Notes: generated from the letters alone by a model not told the origin. Positions 25,211 through 34,209 are shown, counted from the stretch's first letter. The stretch is DNA of 64,000 nt from DATNBU01 sp964476185 (GCA_964476185.1 CAYYZO010000006.1:23777-87776), one strand, 5' to 3'. Made by a program: numbers and translations.

Positions 25211-26038
25211 TCAGCCGGGCTCGGCCGCGCTCTCGGCGCTGCGCGCGAACACCTCGCGCGCGGCGTCGAGAGCGGCCGCGTCGACGGTGAAGCGCAGCGA
25301 GCCGCAGGTCTCGGAGCAGCGGGCGGCGTAGCGAACGTCGTGGAAGTACGACGTCACTTCGGCGGACAGCGGCATGACTTGCAGGCCGGGGTCCCACCGA
25401 ACCGGGGCGCCGCTCGCGTCCCGCACCGCGCCGCCGGCCAGCGCCAGCGTCGCGTCGGCCAGCGACAGCGCGCCGAGGTCGCGCAGCAGAGCCTCGAAGC
25501 GACCCTGCTCGACGGGATCGAGGAACAGGAACAGGCGCGAGCGCCAGAAGATCGCCGCGTCGTGGAAGAACTTCGGAAGCGCCGCGACGCCGTTCTTGCC
25601 GAGCTGCCGCGCGATGCGAACCGCCACGCGGAACGCGAGCCGTAGCACGCCGAGTCCGGGGTGTTCCTGGAGCGGGAGCCGCTCGTGGCCGGCGTCGAAG
25701 CTCCTCGCCGGGTCCTGCTCCCGCAGCCAGTAGACGACGACGAGGTCGAGGTCGGGGAGCACGGGGATGTCCTCGCGCGCCGCTGCCGGGCGCGGCTGCG
25801 CGCCGGCCGGAACACGAACCTCGCTCAGGCAGGCGTCGAGAAGCAGCAGGCGCGCGTCGCCCTTGCACGCGAACAGGCGCGCGTGGGTCAAGGGGCCTTC
25901 CGACGCGTCCAGTTCGAATGCCGGATCGCGATAGCCCCGCCGCGCGATGGCGGCGAGCACACCGGCTTCGTCGAACAGCCGAAGAAGATCGTTCGCGCCG
26001 AGGCTTCCGAGCAGCAGCGGCTCGCCGGTCGCCGTCAC
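25211..26038 (-). CDS. unknown protein coupled to deacetylase gene
   Basis: I do not recognise this 275-residue protein. It begins (GTG) VTATGEPLLLGSLGANDLLRLF and is predicted soluble, mixed alpha/beta. It has hydrophobic strands (ARLLLLDACLSEVRV, DLDLVVVYWLREQDP) and a central helical part (GVLRLAFRVAVRIARQLG, then LPKFFHDAAIFWRSRLFLFL). Near the C-terminus ARCSETCG holds two Cys. The GTG at 26038 overlaps the stop of the histone-deacetylase-like gene (GTGA), so the two are made together and probably act together. No signal peptide or membrane segment. Possibly a partner or substrate-recognition protein of the deacetylase. Confidence 0.75.
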   Translation of the reverse strand: MTATGEPLLLGSLGANDLLRLFDEAGVLAAIARRGYRDPAFELDASEGPLTHARLFACKGDARLLLLDACLSEVRVPAGAQPRPAAAREDIPVLPDLDLVVVYWLREQDPARSFDAGHERLPLQEHPGLGVLRLAFRVAVRIARQLGKNGVAALPKFFHDAAIFWRSRLFLFLDPVEQGRFEALLRDLGALSLADATLALAGGAVRDASGAPVRWDPGLQVMPLSAEVTSYFHDVRYAARCSETCGSLRFTVDAAALDAAREVFARSAESAAEPG

Positions 26039-26949
26039 GACGGCGCACCGAGCAGCCAGGAGAAATAGTTGCGGTAGATCCGCCAGCTCGACGGCCCGTA
26101 GCCGCCGGCCATCACGACCGCCGTCGGGATGCCGCGGCTTCGAAGCTGCCGCGTCACGAAGCGGTCGCGGGCGAGCATCCCTTCCTCGCTGACGAGCGCG
26201 TCGCCGAGGGTGTCCTCGACGAAGGGGTCGCTTCCGGCGAGATAGAACGCGAGGTCCGGCTGGAAGCGCCCGAGCACGCGGGGCAGCGTCGACTCGAGGG
26301 CGTCGAGGTACTCCCGGTCGCCGGCGCGGGGCGGGAGAAGGACGTCCTCGTTGTTCGTCTTCTCGACGAAGCACCAGGGCACGTTGTGCAGCGAATACGT
26401 GAAGACGCTCTCGTCGTTCGCGAAGATCAGCGCGTTGCCGTTGCCGTGGTGGTAGTCGAGATCGACGATCAATGCGCGCTCGAGCCGCTGCTCCTGCTTC
26501 AGGACGCGGATCGCGATCGCGACGTCGGCGATCGCGCAGAAGCCCTCGGCCTTGTCCGGCTGCGCATGGTGGAACCCGCCGCCGAAGTTGATCGACGTCC
26601 CGCCGGTCTCGAGCGCCGATCGTGCGGCCGCCAGAGTCCCGCCGGACGCGAACAGGAAGGGCTGGAGCAACCGGTCGTCCCACGGGTGCTGCGGGTCGAG
26701 AAGGAGGTAGCCCGCGAGCGTCCCGGGATCCTGGATCGCGGCGACGTACCCGGGCGTGTGCACCAGCTCGAGCTGCTCGTTCGTCAGGGCGTCGGCGGCG
26801 AGGAAGTCCTCGCCGACCGCGGCGCCCGCGCTGACGAGCGCATCGCGGACGCGGCGCGGGCGCAGCACGTCGAACGTGTGCCGCAGCCCTGCCTCGAGGA
26901 CGTCGTAGATGTACTCGTCGCGGTAGAAGAGGGTGGGCTTCGCGTTCAT
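26035..26949 (-). CDS. histone deacetylase family (HDAC/AcuC-like) enzyme
   Basis: This 304-residue zinc deacetylase has the family landmarks: HT near 64-65 (ELVHTPGYV), the catalytic pair HH127-128 in NFGGGFHHAQ, zinc ligands D165 and H167 in VDLDYHHGNG, and the third ligand Asp in AGSDPFVEDTLG (usually AGFDAHxxDP). The C-terminal GGY (VVMAGGYGP) carries the catalytic Tyr. Bacterial members remove acetyl groups from acetyl-CoA synthetase, polyamines or other acyl-amides. ATG 26949 with GGGGGAC upstream is preferred over an extended start at 27084. It is coupled to an unknown gene. Deacylase chemistry is likely; the substrate is unknown. Confidence 0.9.
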   Translation of the reverse strand: MNAKPTLFYRDEYIYDVLEAGLRHTFDVLRPRRVRDALVSAGAAVGEDFLAADALTNEQLELVHTPGYVAAIQDPGTLAGYLLLDPQHPWDDRLLQPFLFASGGTLAAARSALETGGTSINFGGGFHHAQPDKAEGFCAIADVAIAIRVLKQEQRLERALIVDLDYHHGNGNALIFANDESVFTYSLHNVPWCFVEKTNNEDVLLPPRAGDREYLDALESTLPRVLGRFQPDLAFYLAGSDPFVEDTLGDALVSEEGMLARDRFVTRQLRSRGIPTAVVMAGGYGPSSWRIYRNYFSWLLGAPS

Positions 26950-27043
26950 CGCCGTCCCCCGGGTCTCCCGGTGGCGGCGATCGGACCGCGGCGGGGCGGG
27001 GGATCGCTCGCGGGTGAGGCGAGCGCGGTGGTCGAAGCGGGGA

Positions 27044-28474
27044 TCAAGAGGTCTCGTAGCCGAGGACCCGGATGTAGTCGGCACGGATCGCCTCGATCCG
27101 GTCGTCGAGGTCGTCGTGGCTCCAGTCGGTCGTCGGGACGGGCGGCAGCACCGTCACCTCGACCGTCGCCGGACGGATCACGATCGCATGCTTCGGGAGC
27201 GCATCGATCGAGTTGTGGATCACGATCGGGACGATGGGCACGCCGCCCGCGACGGCCATGTGGAACGCGCCTTTCTTGAAGCGGCCGAGGCGCGGCCCGA
27301 TGCTGCGCGTTCCTTCCGGAGCGATGGCGATCGACTGGCCCTGGCGCAGCGCCTCGACGGCCGGTTCCAGCGCCTTCACCGCCTCGGCGTGGTTGAAGCG
27401 GTCGATGAAGATCGTGCCGGCCAGCTCGAACAACTGGCCCAGCAACGGGATGCCGCGGACCTCCTGCTTGCTGATCGCGACGAAGTCGCGCCGCAGCAGC
27501 TTGCAGATCAGCAGCGGGTCGATCCCGCTCTGGTGGTTGAACAGGAAGACGGCCGGCCGCTTCGACCAGAGGTGTTCCTCGCCGGAGACGGTGACGTGCA
27601 CGCCGGCGAGCGCCGTCCCGAGTTCGCCCCAGGTCGTCGCCGCGAGGTTGACCGCCTGGCGGAAGTCGCCGTCGAGGATCGCGGCCGGAAGGCCGAGCAG
27701 CAGCGACGGGATCGTGCTTCCGATCGAGAGGGACGTGCGCAGCACGTCGGTCGCGCTCGGGATGCCGCGGCTCGTGAACGTGCGCACCGGCCAGACGCGC
27801 TTGGCCGCGATCGCCTGGAGTCGCCGGCTCGGGTTGATGGGGCGAGGGCGCCCGACGATCAGGAGCAGGGGCAGGTCCTCGTCGCTGTCGGTGTAGAACC
27901 AGCTCTGCGCGAGGTCGATGCCCCGCTCGGCCGAGAAGCGCTGCGCAGCCTCCGCCTTCCCGGGGCCGTAGCAGGCCGGTTTCACGATCTGTCCGGTGAG
28001 CCGGCCGTCCTTCACCTCGAGCTCGGTGCAAAAGATGTGTTCGATGCCGAGCTCGCGCGCGACGGGCGCGATCTGGGACCGCGTCGCGGACGAGATGACG
28101 GCCAGCGTGTGCCCCTTGGCGCGATGCGCGTCCACGAGCGCGCGCGACTCGGGAAAGATGTCGGCCGCGATGCTGGTGCCGAACAGGCGCTCGCCGATCT
28201 CGTCGAACTCGGCCTCGGTCAGTCCCCGCACCATGCCGAGGCTCTCGGACACGAAGGCCGAGAAGTTCTTGCGGCCGAGCTGGAACGCCGTGGCAGCCGC
28301 GATCATGGCGGCGACGTCTCCCGCCGCGGCCCGGCCGCTGGTGAGCCACTCGCGCGCGAAGGTCGTGCCGGAGAATCCGGCGATCAACGTGCGGTCGAGG
28401 TCGAAGAACGCGCCGACCTGCGGGCCTTCGGGACCCTCGTCGACCTCGCGTGTGAGAATTCCGCGATGAGGCAT
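27044..28474 (-). CDS. HAD-IB phosphatase fused to PlsC-type acyltransferase
   Basis: This 476-residue protein joins two lipid-metabolism domains. The first (about 20-240) is a HAD-IB phosphatase: FFDLDRTL (Asp25 and Asp27), VISSATRSQ and YTDSDEDLPLL. The second (about 270-470) is a lysophosphatidic acid acyltransferase with NHQSGID (NHx4D), FIDRFN, PEGTRS and GVPIVPIVI. Such fusions can acylate lysophosphatidate and may dephosphorylate a lipid phosphate. ATG 28474 is preferred over 28498 because GGAAAC precedes it. It is divergent from plsB, sharing a promoter region of 79 bp, and so belongs with the PlsB and wax-ester-synthase genes in acyl-glycerolipid synthesis. Confidence 0.92.
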   Translation of the reverse strand: MPHRGILTREVDEGPEGPQVGAFFDLDRTLIAGFSGTTFAREWLTSGRAAAGDVAAMIAAATAFQLGRKNFSAFVSESLGMVRGLTEAEFDEIGERLFGTSIAADIFPESRALVDAHRAKGHTLAVISSATRSQIAPVARELGIEHIFCTELEVKDGRLTGQIVKPACYGPGKAEAAQRFSAERGIDLAQSWFYTDSDEDLPLLLIVGRPRPINPSRRLQAIAAKRVWPVRTFTSRGIPSATDVLRTSLSIGSTIPSLLLGLPAAILDGDFRQAVNLAATTWGELGTALAGVHVTVSGEEHLWSKRPAVFLFNHQSGIDPLLICKLLRRDFVAISKQEVRGIPLLGQLFELAGTIFIDRFNHAEAVKALEPAVEALRQGQSIAIAPEGTRSIGPRLGRFKKGAFHMAVAGGVPIVPIVIHNSIDALPKHAIVIRPATVEVTVLPPVPTTDWSHDDLDDRIEAIRADYIRVLGYETS

Positions 28475-28553
28475 TTCGTTTCCGGGGCCGCGGACCATAG
28501 CACAGGGTCGCCCGCGTTGCGTTGTCCCCATCGGCTGCTTTACAAGGCCCTTC

Positions 28554-31043
28554 GTGACAGCGCGACTCGCAGGATCCGGCCCGGCCGGCGAGGCCGGGGC
28601 ACCGCCGGCCGGCGTCGCGCCGGAGCCGTCCGTCGAGGCGGCGTGGCCCGCCGGCGCCGGCCACGTGATCTTCCTGCTGGATGCGTCGAGCGCGCTCGAA
28701 CGCCGAATGCTCGAGGATTGGATCCGCGGGTCGCGTCCTGCGTCCGTGCCCGAGAACGCGGTGGAGTCCGTCGCGATCCCGCCATCGAGGCGCCGTCGCC
28801 GGAAGTCCCCCGGCCTCGCGCGCCTCGAGACGGCGATCGCGGCCGGCGGCAATCCCCTCATGGCGCCGCTTCGCGTCGCCTGGCTGCCCGCCAACGCCGA
28901 CGGCTCGCCGCGACTCAGTCCCCTCGACATCGTGACGATGACCGACCCGCGCGACCCGGGGCCGCTGCGGCAGCGCTGGATCGCGAGCCGTCACCCGGAG
29001 CGGGTGCGGGTCGTCGCGGGCGAGCCGGCGCCGCTCGCCGAGCTTCGCCGCACCTGGCGCGAGAGCGGGGGCCAGTTCGAGAGCGAGACCACCGGCCTGG
29101 CGGAGTTCATCGCGCGACGCGCGACGCTCGCGCTCGAGCGCTCGGAGCGTCGCCTTCGCGGAGCGCGCTACAAGGTGCCGCGGCTGGTCACCGAGGACAT
29201 CCTGGCGCGGCCCGCGTTTCGCGGAGGCATCGCGCGGCTCGCGCGTGAGGTGGGCAAGGGCGAGGCGGCGGTCGCGGCCGAGGCCGCGGGCTACCTCGAC
29301 GAGATCGCCGCGACGCACGACCCGTTCGTGATCGACGTCGTGGCCTGGTTGATCGGCGTCCTGTACCGCCGCGGCTATGGGGAGAACATCCACTACGACC
29401 GCGGGCGGCTCGAGCGGATCTATGCAACGGCGCAGCGCCACCCTGTCGTGTTCCTGCCGACGCACAAGTCGAACCTCGATCACCTCGTGCTGACCTACGT
29501 CCTGCACGAGAACGGCCACCCGCCGAACCACACGGCCGGCGGCATCAACATGAACTTCTTCCCCGTCGGTCCGCTGATGCGGCGCGCCGGGGTGTTCTTC
29601 ATCCGCCGCACGTTCAAGGACAACGAAACCTACAAGTTCGTGCTGCATCACTACGTGGACTACCTGGTCGAGAAGAGGTTCACGCTCGAGTGGTATCTCG
29701 AAGGCGGGCGCTCGCGCTCCGGCAAGCTGCTCCCGCCGCGCTTCGGCATGCTCGCGTACGTCGTCGACGCGTGGCAGCGGGGCAAGAGCGAGGACGTCGT
29801 GCTCCTGCCGGTCTCCATCGCCTACGACCAGATCCAGGACGTCGGCGAGTACGTCGCCGAGGAGCGCGGGGGCGGCAAGGAGAAGGAGAACTTCGGCTGG
29901 TTCCTGAAGGTCGTGCGGCGGCTCCGCCGGCGCTACGGCGACATCCACGTCCGCTTCGGCGAGCCGCTCTCCCTGCGGGAGTTCTACGGCGAGGCCGCGG
30001 CCGGCCCGGGAGCGCCGGGAGTCCCGGACGAGAACCATCTGGCGCTGCAGAAGCTCGCGTTCGAGCTCAGCGTCCGCATCAATCGCGCGACGCCGATCAC
30101 GCCGACCTCGCTCGTGACGCTCGCGCTGCTCGGGGTCGGCGACCGCGCGCTGTCGGTCGAGGAGACCGCCGCGGCGCTGACCAACCTCGTCGCCTACGTC
30201 GAGGCCCGCCGGCTCCCGGTCACCGAGGACTTCGACCTGCGCCGGCCGGAGGAGGTGCAGCGCGTGCTGGATCACCTCGTCGAGAACGGCGTCGTCTCGG
30301 CGTTCACGGAGGGCCCCGAGGCCGTCTACGCGATCCGGCCGGAGCAGTTCCTGACGGCCGCGTACTATCGCAACACGGTGATCCACTTCTTCGTGACGGG
30401 ATCGATCGCGGAGGTCGCTCTGGTCGCGGCCATGGAGGCGACGACGGGGGACCGCCTCGAGATCTTCTGGACGAAGGCTCTCGCGCTGCGCGACCTCATG
30501 AAGTTCGAGTTCTTCTTCGCCGACCGTGCGGACTTCCACGAGGAGATGCGCGCGGAGATGTCGCTGCACGATCCCGGCTGGGAGGAGAAGCTGCGGACCG
30601 GGGGGAAGGAGATCGAGGCGCTGCTGCTCGCGGTCAAGCCGTTCAATTCGCACCGGGTCCTGCGCCCGTTCCTGGAAGCCTATCGCGTGGTGGCGGACCA
30701 GCTCGCCCTCCTTCCGCCCGACACGAGGATCGACGAAGCACGATTCGTGTCGCAGTGCCTCGCGCTCGGCCGCCAGTACCTGCTGCAGAAGCGGGTCACG
30801 CGCGCGGAGTCGATCTCCAAAGTGCTGTTCCAGAACACGCTCCGGCTGGCGGCCAACCGCAACCTGCTGGATGGCGCCCCCGGCGAGGAACTCGCGGCTC
30901 GCCGCCTCGCGTTCTCGCGGGAGATCCAGCGCGCGATCCGCCGGGTGGACGCGATCGACGTACTCGCGGCAAGCCGGCGCACCGGGCTGCTCGGCCGCGG
31001 CGACTCGGACGACGCGCCGGGCGCGAGGAGGGCAGGGCGATGA
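28554..31043 (+). CDS. plsB: glycerol-3-phosphate 1-O-acyltransferase (PlsB)
   Basis: This 829-residue enzyme esterifies sn-1 of glycerol-3-phosphate, the first step of phospholipid synthesis. The PlsB motifs occur in order: HKSNLDHL (HX4D, about 303), GGINMNFFPVGPLMRRAGVF, FFIRRTF, YLEGGRSRSGKLLPPRFGML and VVLLPVSIAYDQI. N-terminal (1-270) and C-terminal (470-829) regions are as in long PlsB proteins. It starts with GTG at 28554. The stop overlaps the wax ester synthase start (ATGA). This is one of two PlsB proteins in the window (see 57446-60157), so one may be specialised for storage or unusual lipids. Confidence 0.93.
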   Translation: MTARLAGSGPAGEAGAPPAGVAPEPSVEAAWPAGAGHVIFLLDASSALERRMLEDWIRGSRPASVPENAVESVAIPPSRRRRRKSPGLARLETAIAAGGNPLMAPLRVAWLPANADGSPRLSPLDIVTMTDPRDPGPLRQRWIASRHPERVRVVAGEPAPLAELRRTWRESGGQFESETTGLAEFIARRATLALERSERRLRGARYKVPRLVTEDILARPAFRGGIARLAREVGKGEAAVAAEAAGYLDEIAATHDPFVIDVVAWLIGVLYRRGYGENIHYDRGRLERIYATAQRHPVVFLPTHKSNLDHLVLTYVLHENGHPPNHTAGGINMNFFPVGPLMRRAGVFFIRRTFKDNETYKFVLHHYVDYLVEKRFTLEWYLEGGRSRSGKLLPPRFGMLAYVVDAWQRGKSEDVVLLPVSIAYDQIQDVGEYVAEERGGGKEKENFGWFLKVVRRLRRRYGDIHVRFGEPLSLREFYGEAAAGPGAPGVPDENHLALQKLAFELSVRINRATPITPTSLVTLALLGVGDRALSVEETAAALTNLVAYVEARRLPVTEDFDLRRPEEVQRVLDHLVENGVVSAFTEGPEAVYAIRPEQFLTAAYYRNTVIHFFVTGSIAEVALVAAMEATTGDRLEIFWTKALALRDLMKFEFFFADRADFHEEMRAEMSLHDPGWEEKLRTGGKEIEALLLAVKPFNSHRVLRPFLEAYRVVADQLALLPPDTRIDEARFVSQCLALGRQYLLQKRVTRAESISKVLFQNTLRLAANRNLLDGAPGEELAARRLAFSREIQRAIRRVDAIDVLAASRRTGLLGRGDSDDAPGARRAGR

Positions 31044-32476
31044 ACGGGTTCGCCTACGAGCCGCTGTCGGCCGCCGACAACGCGTTCCTCGAGCTCGAGG
31101 ACAGCGGCGCCCACATGCACATCGGCGCGACGTCGATCTTCGAGGCGTCTTCGCTCGCGCGCGAGGACGGCGGGCTCGACATCGACCGCATCCGCGCCTA
31201 CGTCGAATCGCGCCTGCACCTCATTCCGCGCTACCGGCAGCGTCTCGCCTACGTGCCGCTCGGGCGCCTGCCGGTCTGGGTCGACGACGAGCACTTCAAC
31301 CTCGAGTACCACGTCCGGCACACGAGCCTGCCGAGGCCGGGGTCGATGGACCAGCTGAAGGCGCTTGCAGCCCGCGTTCAGTCGCAGCGGATCGACCGCC
31401 TGAAGCCGCTCTGGGAGTTCTGGGTGGTGGAGGGGCTCGAGGGCGGACGTCGCTTCGCGGTTCTCCAGAAGGTCCACCACTGCATGATCGACGGGATCTC
31501 CGGCGTGGATCTCCTGGCCGTGCTGCTGAGCCCGATGGCGTCGACGACATTCGAGCACGGTCCGCAGTTCATCCCGCGGCCGGCGCCGGCTGCGCCGGCG
31601 CTCGCCGTCTCGGAGGCGTGGCGCAGCGTGCGGGAACCGCTCGGCGCGCTGGTTTCGGTCGGCTCGCGCCTGCGGGACCCGGCGTCACTCGCGCGCGACG
31701 TGCTCGATGGCGTCGAAGGAATCGCCGAGGCCCTGACGTCCAGCGCTCGGCCGGCGTCGTGGACGCCGTGGAACCAGCCGATCGGTCCTCACCGTCGCTT
31801 CGAATGGTTGCGGCTCGATCTCGCCTCGATCAAGGCCGTGAAGGACCGGCTCGGCGGGACGGTGAACGACGTCGTGCTGGCGACGGTTGCCGGCGCGGTG
31901 CGACGCTTCCTGCTCCAGCGCGGCGAGGATCCCGACGAACTGCGCATTCGCGCGAACGTCCCGGTCAGCGTGCGCGCGGCCGACGAGCGTGGCAACCTCG
32001 GCAACCGCATCGCGCTGTGGATGACGGACCTGCCCGTCGACGAAGCCGATCCCGTCGCGCGCCTGGAACGGGTGCGGATCACCACGCATCGGCTGAAGGA
32101 ATCGAAGCAGGCCCTCGGCGCGCAGGTCCTCGCGAGCGTGAGCGACATGACCACGTGGCGGCTGCTCGCGACGGCGATCCGCCTGTCGATGAGCTCGCGC
32201 CCGTACAACCTCGTGGTGACGAACGTCCCGGGACCGCAGCTCGAACTCTATCTGCTCGACGCGCCGCTGCGCGAGATCTATCCGATGGTGAACCTGCTCC
32301 AGGGGCAGGGGCTCGGCGTCGCGCTGTTCAGCTACGCCGGCGTCCTGCACTGGGGCGTCCTCGCCGACTGGGACCTCGTCCCCGACCTCGACCTGTTCGT
32401 CGCCGACCTGGCGCGGTCCTTCGAGGAACTCCGCGCCGCTGCCGGCGTCGGCAGGGCTCAGGCCGCTTCGCTGTAG
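31040..32476 (+). CDS. wax ester synthase/diacylglycerol acyltransferase (WS/DGAT)
   Basis: This 478-residue bifunctional acyltransferase has the catalytic HHxxxDG motif as VHHCMIDGISG (His146, His147, Asp151), an ELSAADNAF-like opening (EPLSAADNAFLELE) and PYNLVVTNVPGP near the C-terminus, all standard for bacterial WS/DGAT. It makes wax esters or triacylglycerol from acyl-CoA and a fatty alcohol or diacylglycerol. It is translationally coupled to plsB by ATGA overlap and lies next to the divergent PlsC-HAD fusion, so the three could run from glycerol-3-phosphate to neutral storage lipid. Its 3' end overlaps the convergent Rieske gene by 19 bp. Confidence 0.95.
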   Translation: MNGFAYEPLSAADNAFLELEDSGAHMHIGATSIFEASSLAREDGGLDIDRIRAYVESRLHLIPRYRQRLAYVPLGRLPVWVDDEHFNLEYHVRHTSLPRPGSMDQLKALAARVQSQRIDRLKPLWEFWVVEGLEGGRRFAVLQKVHHCMIDGISGVDLLAVLLSPMASTTFEHGPQFIPRPAPAAPALAVSEAWRSVREPLGALVSVGSRLRDPASLARDVLDGVEGIAEALTSSARPASWTPWNQPIGPHRRFEWLRLDLASIKAVKDRLGGTVNDVVLATVAGAVRRFLLQRGEDPDELRIRANVPVSVRAADERGNLGNRIALWMTDLPVDEADPVARLERVRITTHRLKESKQALGAQVLASVSDMTTWRLLATAIRLSMSSRPYNLVVTNVPGPQLELYLLDAPLREIYPMVNLLQGQGLGVALFSYAGVLHWGVLADWDLVPDLDLFVADLARSFEELRAAAGVGRAQAASL

Positions 32477-33408
32477 AACTGCCGGCACCAGTTGCGGAAG
32501 ATCCCGATCGGGCCGTCCCCGTCGCAGAGCACGGGCCGGTCGAGGAACGCCTTGTTCTCCCAGATCGGGATGTCCTCGCGCATCTGCTTCTCGATGTCCA
32601 TGACGAGCGCCTTGCCGACGCCGCGCGTGGTGCGCTCGTCGCCGAGGCTCTTGACCATGAACGAGAAGCGCACGTCGACGTACTCGCCGTCGATCGGCGT
32701 CACCGACGTGACCAGGCACGTCTCGACGATGCCGCGGAACAGCACCTGGCCGAAGCCGAAGCCCCAGGACTTCGACTCGATGCTGCCGTCCACTTCGCCC
32801 ATCGGCGTGCCCATCTTCATCTGCGACAGGACGTGCAGCAGCGGGCCGTCGGTCGTCGCCTGGCTCTGGGGAACGGTCAGGGTGCCGTGCACGTAGCGGA
32901 AGTGGGCCTGGTCGACCGAGTTCTCGGCCATGTCCTGGTTGTGCGTGCGGATCTTCCAGCGCCGCTTCACGTACGGCGTCCAGTCCTGGAGGCCGTGCTG
33001 TTCGACGACCGGCACTTCCCAGTCCGGCGCGCTCCCGCCGGCATGGTGCCAGAGCATCACGAGGCCGTTGCGCTCCGTCACCGGGTGCCCGGCGAGTCTG
33101 GCCGAAGGCGGGATGCGCTTGCCGTAGGGGATCTCGTCGCACTTGCCGCTGCAGTCGTAGCGCCAGCCGTGGAAGGGGCAACGGATCGCGTTGCCCTCGA
33201 CCTTGCCGCCGTAGCCGAGGTGCGCGCCGAGGTGCGGGCAGTGCGCGTCGAAGACGCGAGCCGTTCCGTCCTCGCCGCGGTACAGGACGTAGTCGCGTCC
33301 GAAGTAGTGCAGCGGCTCGACCTGGCCGGCCTCGAGCTCGTCGCTGTACGCGACCTGGAACCAGCCGTTCGGGAAGGGCGTCATCGGGTAGCGCTGGGCA
33401 GTGGTCAT
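32458..33408 (-). CDS. Rieske non-heme iron oxygenase (KshA-like)
   Basis: This 316-residue oxygenase alpha subunit has the Rieske ligands Cys57-x-His59 and Cys77-x2-His80 (CPHLGAH; CPFHGW) and the mononuclear iron site in ENSVDQAHFRYVHG (Asn163, Asp166, His169, His174). The short length and the position of these motifs resemble 3-ketosteroid 9-alpha-hydroxylase oxygenase (KshA) and cholesterol-desaturase-like enzymes rather than ring-hydroxylating dioxygenases. It is coupled by ATGA to a TetR gene preceded by a KstR-type operator, which strengthens the steroid link. Reductase partner not seen in the window. Oxygenase identity is firm; the steroid substrate is inferred. Confidence 0.92.
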   Translation of the reverse strand: MTTAQRYPMTPFPNGWFQVAYSDELEAGQVEPLHYFGRDYVLYRGEDGTARVFDAHCPHLGAHLGYGGKVEGNAIRCPFHGWRYDCSGKCDEIPYGKRIPPSARLAGHPVTERNGLVMLWHHAGGSAPDWEVPVVEQHGLQDWTPYVKRRWKIRTHNQDMAENSVDQAHFRYVHGTLTVPQSQATTDGPLLHVLSQMKMGTPMGEVDGSIESKSWGFGFGQVLFRGIVETCLVTSVTPIDGEYVDVRFSFMVKSLGDERTTRGVGKALVMDIEKQMREDIPIWENKAFLDRPVLCDGDGPIGIFRNWCRQFYSEAA

Positions 33409-34043
33409 CGTCGGTCGTCTCCGTTCGTGGCGGCGTGTCCGCTGTTGGAGGTGGCGCGCGTGAGCAGCGCGGTCGCGGTGCTCATGCGCTCGATCACTTC
33501 GTTCTGTCCCATCAAGCCGCCTGCCCAGCCGATCAGGCAGGAGAACCAGATGTGCTGCAGCAGGGCGGCGACCGCGATCTCGTCCTCGCGCACCGGCGTG
33601 CCGGGGGCGTCGCCGTTCCCCGATGCCGGCGCGGCGACCGGCCCACCGTGCATCGCGGCGAGGATCATCGCGCTCATTCGCGTGTGGAACGCGGCCACCT
33701 TCTCGGCCAGTTCGTGGTCACCGGACGCGGCGGCGCGAAGGATCGCGCGGGCGAGGCGCGGGCGGCGCATCAGGCCCTTGGTCGCGGTGCGAAAGAACGC
33801 GTCGACCCGGTCCAGGGGCGTGGCGCCGGCCATCGGGCGCGCGTGGATGCGGGCCTCGAGCGCCTCGACCTCCGAATTCAGCGCGGCGATCAGCATGTCC
33901 TCCTTGCTGCGGAAGTAGCGGTAGAGGGTGCCCAGCGCGACGTCGGCCTCGGCGGCCACGTCGCGCAGGCGAACGGCCTCGAAACCGCCCTTCTCGGCAA
34001 GATCGATGGCGGTGTCGACAATGCGGCGCGCGCGCGGGTTCAC
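33405..34043 (-). CDS. TetR-family regulator (KstR-like)
   Basis: This 212-residue repressor starts with GTG at 34043. The helix-turn-helix reads RRIVDTAIDLAEKGGFEAVRLRDVAAEADVA in outline, with recognition helix LGTLYRYFRSKEDML, close to the KstR pattern (VALGTLYRYF). The frame is open upstream to 34196, but that stretch is Pro/Gly-rich and overlaps the operator, so GTG 34043 is preferred. The exact KstR-type sequence at 34052-34065 ends nine bases before the start codon, which implies autorepression and a very short or absent leader. The Rieske oxygenase follows in the same operon with an ATGA overlap. Likely ligand: a steroid- or terpenoid-derived CoA ester. Confidence 0.9.
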   Translation of the reverse strand: MNPRARRIVDTAIDLAEKGGFEAVRLRDVAAEADVALGTLYRYFRSKEDMLIAALNSEVEALEARIHARPMAGATPLDRVDAFFRTATKGLMRRPRLARAILRAAASGDHELAEKVAAFHTRMSAMILAAMHGGPVAAPASGNGDAPGTPVREDEIAVAALLQHIWFSCLIGWAGGLMGQNEVIERMSTATALLTRATSNSGHAATNGDDRR

Positions 34044-34051
34044 GGGCAAAT

Positions 34052-34065
34052 TAGAACAGGTTCCA
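34052..34065. promoter_or_regulatory. KstR-type operator TNNAACNNGTTNNA
   Basis: The 14-mer TAGAACAGGTTCCA is an exact match to TNNAACNNGTTNNA, the palindromic consensus reported for the mycobacterial cholesterol regulator KstR. It lies eight bases upstream of the GTG start of a KstR-like TetR gene. The core AACAGGTT also occurs at 10463-10470 next to the P450 operon. The gene downstream on the other strand (thioesterase) could also be controlled. Confidence 0.75.
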
Positions 34066-34209
34066 CCAGCCCAAGCCAGCCCTCCGGCCGGGCGCGGCGC
34101 GGCCGGACCGCCCGGCGGTTCGCAACCGGCGGGGTTGACTGGCGCGCCGCCCGGATCGAGAAGCGCCGGGGGTGCGGGTTTGGGCAACGATCGCAAGACC
34201 AGTGCCGGA

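Noticed and set aside
26946..30653. Open frame of 1235 codons on the minus strand
   Set aside because: It is antisense to plsB and the PlsC-HAD gene and is Arg/Pro/Gly-rich without any domain; long antisense frames are expected at this GC content.
30526..33918. Open frame of 1130 codons on the plus strand
   Set aside because: It overlaps plsB, the wax ester synthase and the Rieske operon in another frame and reads as low-complexity Arg/Ala; no motif supports it.
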